Origin: Desulfotomaculaceae bacterium
Lineage (GTDB): Bacteria; Bacillota; Desulfotomaculia; Desulfotomaculales; Pelotomaculaceae
NCBI GenBank assembly: GCA_028704035.1
Contig: JAQVLS010000113.1
Location: 1-5,656, forward strand
Direction of reading: 5' to 3'
Length of the DNA stretch: 5,656 nucleotides
Shown here: positions 1-5,561 of the stretch, one piece after another
Layout of the letters: each line of letters begins with the position of its first letter
Position numbering within the stretch: position 1 is the first letter of the stretch
The notes under the pieces: generated by a model
Told to the model about the DNA's origin: nothing
The model's input: only the letters and a program-made list of their open reading frames with translations
Database searches by the model: none
Made by a program: the position numbers and the translations under genes

Positions 1-132
1 CAGATGGCCCTGAGCGGGTATGATCCATCCGGTGGCGCGCTCTTTTTCTGGAACCCGTTTAAACCGGTGAGCTCCTGGATCTGGTCAAGAAATATTATAA
101 CGCAAATCGGCAACCATGTTTTTGCGCGGTAG
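1..132 (+). CDS. sleB: SleB, spore cortex-lytic enzyme (C-terminal end only)
   Basis: Partial gene; only the last 43 codons and the TAG stop (130-132) are inside the window. Reading frame 1 gives a tail containing SGYDPSGGALFFWNP, then SSWIWSR and IGNHVFAR. This is the typical C-terminus of the SleB/CwlJ hydrolase domain (Hydrolase_2 family), with the conserved G-x-DPTxGAxxYxNP and WIWSRPxxxxIGxHxF patterns. The enzyme is a lytic transglycosylase-type hydrolase that breaks down cortex peptidoglycan carrying muramic-delta-lactam during spore germination; it is held in the spore in a dormant state. Its identity is strongly supported by the next gene, ypeB, with which sleB forms a conserved bicistronic unit. 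The peptidoglycan-binding N-terminal domain and start lie upstream and cannot be checked. Confidence 0.9.
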   Translation, partial: QMALSGYDPSGGALFFWNPFKPVSSWIWSRNIITQIGNHVFAR

Positions 133-136
133 CGGT

Positions 137-144
137 AAAGGAGG
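137..144 (+). promoter_or_regulatory. Ribosome binding site that sets the ypeB start
   Basis: AAAGGAGG lies 7 nt before the TTG at 152. It begins just after the sleB stop (130-132) and decides in favour of TTG 152 over the upstream ATG 116. Confidence 0.85.
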
Positions 145-151
145 TTTTCTC

Positions 152-1513
152 TTGAGAAGATGGATTATACCGGTTGTGATCGGGCTGCTGGCGCTTGCCG
201 CTGTAGGCTCGTGGGGCTATAACCAGCGCCTGGCCAACCGCAACCTGGAAAACTTTTTAAACAATAAATATCAAAGGGCTTTTTTTGATATGACTGGCCA
301 GGTCCAAAACATCGAAGTGCTTCTGTCCAAGAGCATGGTGGCAGCCGATCCGCGCCTGGACACTTCTTTGTTGATGGATATCAGACAACAGGCCGCCTTC
401 GCCCAATCCAACCTTGGGCAGCTGCCGCTAAACGACGCACTGGCCGGCCGCACCGCCAAATTTTTTACCCAGGTAGGTGATTATGCGGCCAGCCTATCAA
501 AACAGGTCGGCAGGGGAGGCGCCATCGACGCCGAACACTGGGAAATACTGAACAGCCTCTATCGGCAGTCTTCAGAATTGAACCAGGAACTACAGGGGAT
601 GCAGTATAAGGTGGCGCAAAATAACTTTTACTTCGGTGAGTTGGTCCGGCAGGTCAGAAAGAACCTGCAGAAGAACCCGGATAACCTGGCGCAGAACGAT
701 TTTCAGGCCCTTGATCAAAGGATGCAGCAGTACCCGGCTTTAATTTATGACGGCCCCTTTTCGGAGCACCTGGAGCGCACCGAGCCGAGGAATTTGCGTG
801 ATGCGGCGGAGATCGGCGCGGGGGAAGCGAATAATAAGGCGCTGTCTTTTATTGACAGGCAGCAGGGTGTAGATTACCAGGCCGCTGTAACGGGATCTAC
901 GGGAGGCCGCATCCCGGCCTACCGGGTTGAGGTATCTCCGGCCGGAGGCGGTGACAGTGACAGAATATTGATGGATATATCCAAGAAAGGAGGCAAACTA
1001 ATCTGGCTGATCAATGGCCGGTCTGTGGAAAGCCGGTCGCTGGATATAAATGCGGCCCGGCAAAAAGCGCTGGACTATCTTAAGAACAATGGTTTCGGCG
1101 ATATGAAATCAACTTATTTCCTGCATCATGAAAATTCAGCAACCTTTAATCTCGCGGCGTTGCAAAACGGCGTCGTATTATATCCAGATTTAATCAAGGT
1201 GACAGTAGCCCTGGATAACGGGGAAATCACAGGGGTGGAAACATCAGGTTACCTGATGTCTCACCAGCGGCGCGATCTGCCGGCGGCCGGGATTTCCCGT
1301 GAACAGGCCCTGGCGGGGTTAAATCCGCGCCTGCAGGTCCAGGGTGGTAATCTTGTGCTGATACCGCTGGGGGCGGAAGAAGAAAAACTCGCCTATGAAT
1401 TCCAGGGCACACTGGGTGAGGATAACTACCTGGTATATGTTAACGCTCTTGACGGCAGGGAGGAAAATGTGCTCAAGCTGCTCGAGACCCCTAACGGCAC
1501 GTTGACCATGTGA
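152..1513 (+). CDS. ypeB: YpeB, spore germination protein, partner of SleB
   Basis: Encodes a 453-residue protein, close to the usual YpeB length of about 450. An uncleaved N-terminal anchor covers residues 4-22 (WIIPVVIGLLALAAVGSWG); a long helical region rich in Q, N and L follows (about 28-190). The family motif PALIYDGPF is at 195-203, and PepSY-like repeats form the C-terminal half, including NGEITGVETSGYLMSHQRR near 356-374. YpeB is needed for SleB to be stably kept in the dormant spore and is degraded during germination. I chose the TTG at 152 because AAAGGAGG (137-144) sits 7 nt before it and the protein then begins MRRWIIP. An in-frame ATG at 116 would overlap sleB and has no ribosome binding site. 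The gap to sleB is 19 nt, so the two are co-transcribed. No intrinsic terminator is visible after the stop. Confidence 0.93.
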   Translation: MRRWIIPVVIGLLALAAVGSWGYNQRLANRNLENFLNNKYQRAFFDMTGQVQNIEVLLSKSMVAADPRLDTSLLMDIRQQAAFAQSNLGQLPLNDALAGRTAKFFTQVGDYAASLSKQVGRGGAIDAEHWEILNSLYRQSSELNQELQGMQYKVAQNNFYFGELVRQVRKNLQKNPDNLAQNDFQALDQRMQQYPALIYDGPFSEHLERTEPRNLRDAAEIGAGEANNKALSFIDRQQGVDYQAAVTGSTGGRIPAYRVEVSPAGGGDSDRILMDISKKGGKLIWLINGRSVESRSLDINAARQKALDYLKNNGFGDMKSTYFLHHENSATFNLAALQNGVVLYPDLIKVTVALDNGEITGVETSGYLMSHQRRDLPAAGISREQALAGLNPRLQVQGGNLVLIPLGAEEEKLAYEFQGTLGEDNYLVYVNALDGREENVLKLLETPNGTLTM

Positions 1514-1536
1514 TTTGCCCTGGCAGGATTTGGCCA

Positions 1537-1565
1537 TTGACGCAAATAATGCCCCATGCTATAAT
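1537..1565 (+). promoter_or_regulatory. Sigma-A promoter of the T-box/alaRT transcript
   Basis: A -35 element TTGACG (1537-1542) and a perfect -10 element TATAAT (1560-1565) are separated by exactly 17 nt. Transcription should start around 1572, about 13 nt before the first pairing strand of the T-box Stem I. It begins only 24 nt after the ypeB stop, so the leader operon has its own promoter and is independent of the sporulation genes upstream. Confidence 0.9.
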
Positions 1566-1571
1566 GACTTC

Positions 1572-1840
1572 AATTTACTGGCAAGGCCATGATGGGGAAG
1601 AATGCCGCTTTGTAATCTAAAGCGAACCGGGGAAATGGTGCAAGCCCGGTAGAGGAGAGCGTCAGAGCCGCCCCTGAGCTGTGGGCTGAAATCTAATTTC
1701 TGTGTGGTTAGAGAGTAAGATGCCGCCGGCTGACCCCGTTACAGGTTTGAGAGGGCTTGAATGCAGGTTATTGCTTTCAGCCAATTAGGGTGGTACCGCG
1801 AGATCAACTCCCGTCCCTTTTTAGGGCGCGGAGTTTTTTT
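1572..1840 (+). ncRNA. T-box leader, candidate alanine (GCC) specifier
   Basis: Cis-acting RNA that binds uncharged tRNA and prevents premature termination. Stem I runs about 1585-1687: GGCC/GGCT at the base, GGGG (1594-1597) with CCCC (1671-1674), CGCTTT (1606-1611) with AGAGCG (1656-1661), and an apical CCGGG/CCCGG hairpin whose loop holds the conserved GGTGCAAG. The specifier loop lies between 1662 and 1670; GCC at 1667-1669, followed by a purine, is the best codon and means alanine. CTAA/TTAG (1693-1711) forms Stem II, CCGTTA (1736-1741) marks the Stem IIA/B region, and GGCT/AGCC (1754-1782) encloses Stem III. The invariant AGGGTGGTACCGCG is at 1787-1800; its TGGT should pair with an ACCA tRNA end, in line with discriminator A73 of tRNA-Ala. 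T-box identity is near certain. Specifier assignment is inferred from manual folding plus the alaRT genes downstream. Confidence 0.95.
1806..1840 (+). terminator. Intrinsic terminator of the T-box
   Basis: AACTCC (1806-1811) pairs with GGAGTT (1830-1835), and CCCT (1815-1818) pairs with AGGG (1823-1826) across a 3x3 internal loop. The hairpin runs into a T-tract (1834-1840). It follows the T-box sequence directly and is the terminator conformation that competes with the antiterminator. Confidence 0.9.
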
Positions 1841-1870
1841 ATTGTTCAGGGAAGTGTGCTTTTCGAAAAT

Positions 1871-1879
1871 TGTGGATAA
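1871..1879 (-). other. Perfect DnaA-box 9-mer
   Basis: TGTGGATAA on the + strand is the complement of TTATCCACA, the consensus DnaA-binding 9-mer. It is the only such match I noticed in the window. It lies in the leader between the T-box terminator and alaR. The match is exact, but a function is not shown: a single box with no neighbours or AT-rich unwinding element does not make an origin. Confidence 0.4.
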
Positions 1880-1883
1880 GTGG

Positions 1884-1966
1884 CCTGCAGGCTCGAACAA
1901 TTATAAGGGGCGAACCTGAGCCGCGATGTAACCCTGCAGGTCGCCCGAAGGGCGAATTTGTTTTTG
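1884..1966 (+). promoter_or_regulatory. Putative second attenuator (alternative hairpins before alaR)
   Basis: Two structures compete for the same segment. In one, GGGCGA-A-CCTG (1908-1918) pairs with CAGG-TCGCCC (1937-1946), ten pairs with one bulged A. In the other, TCGCCC (1941-1946) pairs with GGGCGA (1950-1955) over a GAA loop and runs into ATTTGTTTTT, a terminator-like hairpin ending about 20 nt before the alaR start. The palindrome CCTGCAGG at 1884-1891 can also pair with its second copy at 1933-1940, which would disrupt the first structure. This has the logic of an anti-terminator/terminator switch placed after the T-box. The stem is short (6 bp) and the T-tract is broken by a G, so termination is uncertain. 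A small dispersed repeat is an alternative explanation. Confidence 0.4.
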
Positions 1967-1970
1967 TGTT

Positions 1971-1980
1971 AAAAGGGGGG
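1971..1980 (+). promoter_or_regulatory. Ribosome binding site that sets the alaR start
   Basis: AAAAGGGGGG ends 6 nt before the GTG at 1987. The all-G core is an unusual Shine-Dalgarno but well placed; it supports GTG 1987 over in-frame upstream starts such as TTG 1870. Confidence 0.7.
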
Positions 1981-1986
1981 TTTATT

Positions 1987-2490
1987 GTGTCAAAAAACAG
2001 GTGTAAAAGGAAGGAAATCCTGGAGATCATTGAAAACGACGCGAGGCTGAATCTGAAACAGATAGCGGCCATGCTTGAAATGGAAGAAGACGAAGTAGCG
2101 CGCATTATTAAAGAGATGGAAGAAGAAAAAATCATCGCGGGGTATTTCACGGTGATCAACTGGGATAAAGTCGGCGAGGAAAAAGGTTCCGCCATTATTG
2201 AAGTAAAAATTACACCGCAGCGGGACCTGGGGTTTGACGCGGTGGCCATGCGTATTTGCCGCTTTCCGGAAGTGAAAACTGTCCGCCTGATGTCCGGCGC
2301 GTATGACCTGGTGGTTTATATAGAAGGGCAGACCATGCGTGAAGTAGCCGCCTTCGTTACCCAAAAACTGGCCCCGATGGAGCATGTGCTGAACACCGCC
2401 ACGCACTTTGTCCTGAAGACCTATAAATTGCAGGGGACCCTCGTGGAAGAAGACGGTGAGGAAGACAGGAGGCTGATGATTACCCCATGA
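1987..2490 (+). CDS. alaR: Lrp/AsnC-family regulator, AlaR (YugG)-like
   Basis: A 167-residue protein with the two-domain Lrp/AsnC plan. The N-terminal winged helix-turn-helix spans about residues 7-55, with recognition region NLKQIAAMLEMEEDEVARII at 22-41. The C-terminal RAM (ligand-binding, oligomerisation) domain spans about 68-147, with the signature SGAYDLVV at 103-110. A short acidic tail (EEDGEED, 154-160) follows. Such proteins form dimers to octamers and respond to amino acids. The GTG start at 1987 is chosen because of AAAAGGGGGG 6 nt upstream; the longer reading from 1870 would translate the structured leader and adds no domain sequence. The stop overlaps the next start as ATGA, so it is translationally coupled to the aminotransferase. 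This pair matches alaR-alaT (yugG-yugH) of B. subtilis, where the regulator controls the transaminase. Family assignment is sure; ligand alanine is inferred. Confidence 0.87.
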   Translation: MSKNRCKRKEILEIIENDARLNLKQIAAMLEMEEDEVARIIKEMEEEKIIAGYFTVINWDKVGEEKGSAIIEVKITPQRDLGFDAVAMRICRFPEVKTVRLMSGAYDLVVYIEGQTMREVAAFVTQKLAPMEHVLNTATHFVLKTYKLQGTLVEEDGEEDRRLMITP

Positions 2491-3737
2491 CAAACACCCC
2501 AGACTGGAAAAGCAAGATAAACCCCTTGGTGCTGGGAATTCAGCCTTCCGGGATCAGACGTTTTTTTGACCTGGTGGCGGAAATGAAGGGTGTCATCTCG
2601 CTGGGCGTCGGCGAGCCGGACTTTGTCACACCCTGGCACATCAGGGAGGCCTGTATGTATTCACTGGAAAAAGGTTACACCATGTATACCTCCAACCAGG
2701 GATTACTGGAGCTGCGGGAGGCGATCGCCCGGAACCTGGCGGTGGCTTACGGGGTTTCCTATAACCCACGCCAGGAAATATTGATCACGGTAGGGGTAAG
2801 TGAAGGCCTTGATCTGGCTTTTCGGGCCATCCTGTGTCCGGGGGACGAGGTCTTGATCCCGGAACCATCCTATGTTTCTTATGCTCCTGTAACTGTTATG
2901 GCCGGAGCAAAACCGGTATTTCTTAAGACATCAGCGGAAAACGGCTTCCAGATCAACGCAGCGATGGTGGAAAAAGCGATTACGCCAAAAACCAAGGCGC
3001 TGATTCTCTGCAACCCGAACAACCCCACAGGCGCTACATTAGACCGGAAGCACCTGCTGGAAATAGCCGAGGTTGTGAGGGCGCACGATCTCATTTTTAT
3101 TTCCGATGAAATATACGGGCGTCTGACCTATGTAGGCGAGCATACCTGTGTGTCTTCCCTGCCCGGTCTGCGCGACCGGACCATTCTTTTGAACGGCTTT
3201 TCAAAATCTTACGCGATGACCGGCTGGCGGGTTGGTTACGCCGCCGGCAACCAGGACTTTATTTTGGCCATGACCAAGATCCACCAGTATACCATGCTCT
3301 GCGCGCCGGTCACCGCCCAGGCCGCAGCGCTGGAAGCTTTGCGGAACGGGGAAAGCGGGATGAAAAAGATGGTGGACCAGTACAACCGCCGCCGTCACCT
3401 GGTGATTCAGGCATTGCAGGAGATAGGGTTGCCCTGCGGTGAACCGCGCGGAGCGTTTTACGCCTTCCCGGATATCAGGTCAACGGGGCTGTCCTCTGAA
3501 GATTTTGCCCAACAGCTACTGCAGGAAGAGAAGGTGGCGGTTGTTCCGGGCAACGCTTTCGGCGAACAGGGCGAGGGTTTCGTCCGCTGCTCCTATTCGG
3601 CATCTATCAATGACCTTACCGAAGCGTTTAAACGCATGAACAGCTTTGTCGGGCGTAAGGTGCGCAAGGGGAAGGTCCTGACATTCTCTCCAGGAAAAAA
3701 CGAGATAAAAAAAGAGGATATTTGTCAAACCATGTAG
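2487..3737 (+). CDS. alaT: PLP-dependent class I aminotransferase, alanine transaminase AlaT (YugH)-like
   Basis: Fold-type I aminotransferase of 416 residues. Visible active-site signatures: NPNNPTG at 176-182, SDEIY at 206-210 (Asp207 for the pyridine nitrogen, Tyr210), the PLP Schiff-base lysine Lys240 in GFSKSYAMTGWRVG, Arg248, and Arg367 in FVRCSYS for the substrate carboxylate. The N-terminal ISLGVGEPDF is also typical. The likely reaction is reversible transfer of an amino group between alanine and 2-oxoglutarate (pyruvate/glutamate). The evidence is the fused context with an Lrp regulator and the Ala-type T-box; an aromatic or broad-specificity enzyme is possible because iorA lies downstream. 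The ATG at 2487 overlaps the alaR stop by 4 nt; AGGAGG at 2467-2472 is rather far (14 nt), so coupling probably helps initiation. A lysine-rich tail of about 28 residues after position 388 exceeds the usual end near 386-390. Confidence 0.85.
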   Translation: MTNTPDWKSKINPLVLGIQPSGIRRFFDLVAEMKGVISLGVGEPDFVTPWHIREACMYSLEKGYTMYTSNQGLLELREAIARNLAVAYGVSYNPRQEILITVGVSEGLDLAFRAILCPGDEVLIPEPSYVSYAPVTVMAGAKPVFLKTSAENGFQINAAMVEKAITPKTKALILCNPNNPTGATLDRKHLLEIAEVVRAHDLIFISDEIYGRLTYVGEHTCVSSLPGLRDRTILLNGFSKSYAMTGWRVGYAAGNQDFILAMTKIHQYTMLCAPVTAQAAALEALRNGESGMKKMVDQYNRRRHLVIQALQEIGLPCGEPRGAFYAFPDIRSTGLSSEDFAQQLLQEEKVAVVPGNAFGEQGEGFVRCSYSASINDLTEAFKRMNSFVGRKVRKGKVLTFSPGKNEIKKEDICQTM

Positions 3738-3798
3738 TACTAAATTAAGTTGTGCGTTCCATTTAGGAATAATAAAACGTGGTACGGAAGGACGGGCA

Positions 3799-5364
3799 AT
3801 GGTTTTATCGATTATTTTAACACTTATTCCAATTATCTTTATTGTAATCCTGATGACCTGGAGAAAAGCAGCGGCGGATGTTAGCGGGATGGCGGGATGG
3901 ATACTGGCGGTGCTCATCGCCCTGTTTTTCTTTAACACCTCACTGGAAGTCGGGATGCGGGCCAGCCTCGCGGGGATAATCGCTTCCTTCCCAGTTTCCC
4001 TGATGGTATTAACCTCAATTCTGCAGATTACCTTTATGGAGGCAACCGGCGCCTTAAAAAGAATAGTTGTGTTTGTCAAAACCCTGGCTCCTGCGGACAA
4101 AGCGGTGCAGATTATGCTGATTAACGTGGGCGCGGGGACCCTGTTGGTTTCTATCGGCGCGACTCCTGTTTCCATATTGCCGCCAATCATGCTGGCTCTG
4201 GGTTATTCCACTTTTGTGGCAGTCGCTCTGCCGGCGCTGGGTTTTGACGCTCTGTGCACATTCGCCCTGCTGGGGGCGCCGCTGGTCGCCTTTTCAGATT
4301 TAACCGGTACCTCGTTAATTGAGTCAGCCCAGGTTTTTGCACGGTTTCTGCCGATTGTGTCGACATCGATTGGTTTCGGCATGCTTTGGATTGTGGGGCG
4401 GTTTAAGCTCATGAAGGAGGGTTTCGTCCCCTGTATTATAGCAGGCGTTACTAACGGCGGTATGGCAGTTGCCATGGGATATATTCCGTTTTTAAAAAAC
4501 GGCGTTGTTTTAACCGGGGTGGTAGCAGGCTTTATGACCATACTGGTAATGTTGCTGTATTTGAAGCTGTTAGGAAGGCCGATAATCGACAGGAGTATTT
4601 TATCGGAAGAAGATCTGTCAGTCGAAAAAAATATGCGCCTGGTCACGGCCCTGTCACCCTGGCTGATCTTGATTGCTGTGCTGTTCTTTATAAATTATTT
4701 CCCGCCATTAAGGGAACTGCTCTTTACCAGCCTGGCCATGCCGATTTCAATAATTCCGGAGCAGAAAATATTGACCAGGATGATCTGGAACGCGTACACC
4801 TGGGTGTTGATCAGCACCATTGTAGCCGCAATTTGGCTGAGGCCCACCGCTGCGCAAGTCGGCAGCGTACTGGGTAAATGGCTGAAACGCGCTCCCAGGC
4901 CGACATTCTCAGCCGCTATTTTTTTTGCGATTGCCTTTGTCATGAACAACTCCGGCATGCAGGCGGGTGTTTGGCAGCCTGCGGGTGACGAAACCAATAT
5001 GATCTGGGTCCTTTCGCGTGCTTCAGCTCTGGCCTTTGGCGGCGCCTACCCGTTTATCAGCAGCTACCTGGGGCTTTTCGGTGGTTTTGTCAGCGGCAGC
5101 GAGGCTTCAACCATCGCCATGTTTGCCAAGTACCATATCATTACCTCGAAAATCTTGCATGTCAACGCGCTGGTGGTAACAGCGGCGACTGCCATCGGCG
5201 GCGGGCTGGCCAGCGTGATCTCCCCGGCCAAATTGCAAAATGCCGCCGCTACTATTGACGCCCTCGGCATCGAGAGCGAAATAATTAAGACGGCGATTGT
5301 CTTGTCCATGATAATTACCTTTTTTGCCGGACTTAGTGCGATGTTCTTTGCGTGGATTATGTAA
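3799..5364 (+). CDS. L-lactate permease family transporter (LldP/LutP-like)
   Basis: A 521-residue, very hydrophobic protein with roughly 12-14 membrane segments (for example 3-20, 31-46, 58-79, 104-137, 183-200, 238-257, 287-302, 330-346, 368-384, 405-430, 455-475, 497-520). Late signatures GGFVSGSEAST (428-438) and VISPAKLQNAAA (473-484) match the lactate permease family (proton-coupled lactate/glycolate uptake), where GxFVTGSD and ISPQ-type motifs occur at the same places; length is in the family range of about 510-560. It should sit in the cytoplasmic membrane. GGAAGGA (3786-3792) precedes the ATG by 6 nt. It follows alaT by 61 nt with no terminator between, so read-through from the T-box operon is likely. 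Substrate could be lactate or another 2-hydroxy/2-oxo acid; the sequence cannot decide this. Confidence 0.85.
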   Translation: MVLSIILTLIPIIFIVILMTWRKAAADVSGMAGWILAVLIALFFFNTSLEVGMRASLAGIIASFPVSLMVLTSILQITFMEATGALKRIVVFVKTLAPADKAVQIMLINVGAGTLLVSIGATPVSILPPIMLALGYSTFVAVALPALGFDALCTFALLGAPLVAFSDLTGTSLIESAQVFARFLPIVSTSIGFGMLWIVGRFKLMKEGFVPCIIAGVTNGGMAVAMGYIPFLKNGVVLTGVVAGFMTILVMLLYLKLLGRPIIDRSILSEEDLSVEKNMRLVTALSPWLILIAVLFFINYFPPLRELLFTSLAMPISIIPEQKILTRMIWNAYTWVLISTIVAAIWLRPTAAQVGSVLGKWLKRAPRPTFSAAIFFAIAFVMNNSGMQAGVWQPAGDETNMIWVLSRASALAFGGAYPFISSYLGLFGGFVSGSEASTIAMFAKYHIITSKILHVNALVVTAATAIGGGLASVISPAKLQNAAATIDALGIESEIIKTAIVLSMIITFFAGLSAMFFAWIM

Positions 5365-5365
5365 A

Positions 5366-5384
5366 TTTTTTGTGTAACAAAAAA
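5366..5384. repeat. Inverted repeat directly after the permease stop
   Basis: TTTTTTGT-GTA-ACAAAAAA is a perfect 8-bp inverted repeat with a 3-nt centre, starting 2 nt after the TAA. It has almost no GC, so a hairpin would be weak, and there is no T-tract after it. A protein-binding site is a guess. Confidence 0.45.
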
Positions 5385-5394
5385 ACGAATCAAT

Positions 5395-5410
5395 ATGGAC
5401 CCTTGTCCAT
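5395..5410. repeat. Short inverted repeat ATGGAC/GTCCAT
   Basis: ATGGAC (5395-5400), CCTT loop, GTCCAT (5405-5410): a perfect 6-bp hairpin or dyad in the gap before iorA. No T-tract follows; function unknown. Confidence 0.4.
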
Positions 5411-5421
5411 TCCAGCTGTTT

Positions 5422-5442
5422 TTGTTAAACTGTTTAAGACAA
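5422..5442. promoter_or_regulatory. Dyad TTAAAC-T-GTTTAA, possible operator
   Basis: A 13-bp perfect palindrome (5425-5437) is flanked by TTGT (5422-5425) and ACAA (5439-5442). It loosely resembles the clostridial Rex-type pattern TTGTTAA-N4-TTAACAA, but the spacing of the second half is off. Its position upstream of a redox enzyme gene (iorA) and after a lactate transporter gene makes such a site plausible, not proven. Confidence 0.3.
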
Positions 5443-5458
5443 TAACTTTTTATTTGTA

Positions 5459-5498
5459 CCGGTTCGGGAAGCCTGTGGGCTTTCCGCACCGGGTTTTT
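5459..5498 (+). terminator. Strong intrinsic terminator after the permease
   Basis: CCGGT (5459-5463) pairs with ACCGG (5488-5492). After one T/C mismatch, CGGGAAGCC (5465-5473) pairs with GGCTTTCCG (5478-5486) with one G-U pair and a TGTG loop. A T-tract (5494-5498) follows. It ends the alaRT-permease transcript before iorA. It lies nearly 100 nt after the permease stop, so the message has a long 3' tail, or the terminator belongs to a separate leader of iorA. Confidence 0.9.
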
Positions 5499-5508
5499 AT
5501 TGATAAAT

Positions 5509-5526
5509 AAATCTTGTAAATCTTGT
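5509..5526 (+). repeat. Tandem 9-bp direct repeat (AAATCTTGT x2)
   Basis: Two exact copies of AAATCTTGT abut at 5509-5517 and 5518-5526, 36 nt before the iorA start. The second copy overlaps an imperfect 17-bp dyad (5519-5535, AAT-TTGT/ACAA-ATT). It could be part of a binding site for a regulator of iorA. Confidence 0.5.
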
Positions 5527-5548
5527 GACAATATTATTTATTTTTTTC

Positions 5549-5557
5549 GGAGGTGAT
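5549..5557 (+). promoter_or_regulatory. Ribosome binding site of iorA
   Basis: GGAGGTGAT is a near-perfect complement of the 16S rRNA 3' end. It places the start at the TTG 5562-5564 (8 nt after GGAGG); no ATG or GTG is nearby in frame. Confidence 0.9.
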
Positions 5558-5561
5558 AGAT

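Noticed and set aside
116..151. ATG at 116 as the ypeB start, adding 12 residues
   Set aside because: It overlaps the sleB end, has no ribosome binding site, and the added residues are not typical of YpeB; TTG 152 has AAAGGAGG at ideal spacing.
1871..1879. Replication origin at the DnaA box
   Set aside because: Only one box, no cluster, no AT-rich unwinding region and no dnaA/dnaN genes nearby.
1870..1986. N-terminal extension of the Lrp-type regulator from TTG 1870
   Set aside because: It would translate the palindromic leader, has no ribosome binding site, and has no family resemblance; GTG 1987 has a well-placed AAAAGGGGGG.
1839..2249. Minus-strand open frame of 136 codons opposite alaR
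   Set aside because: Ser/Phe-rich translation is the shadow of the Glu/Lys-rich regulator, with no ribosome binding site or family motif.
3738..3798. Separate promoter or terminator between alaT and the permease
   Set aside because: Only a weak TTGTGC with poorly spaced TAATAA-like sequence and a 4-bp TTCC/GGAA dyad; nothing strong enough to call.
3516..4190. Minus-strand open frame of 224 codons across the alaT end and permease start
   Set aside because: It lies antisense to two well-supported genes, spans their gap, has low-complexity Ile/Thr-rich content mirroring membrane codons, and resembles no family I know.
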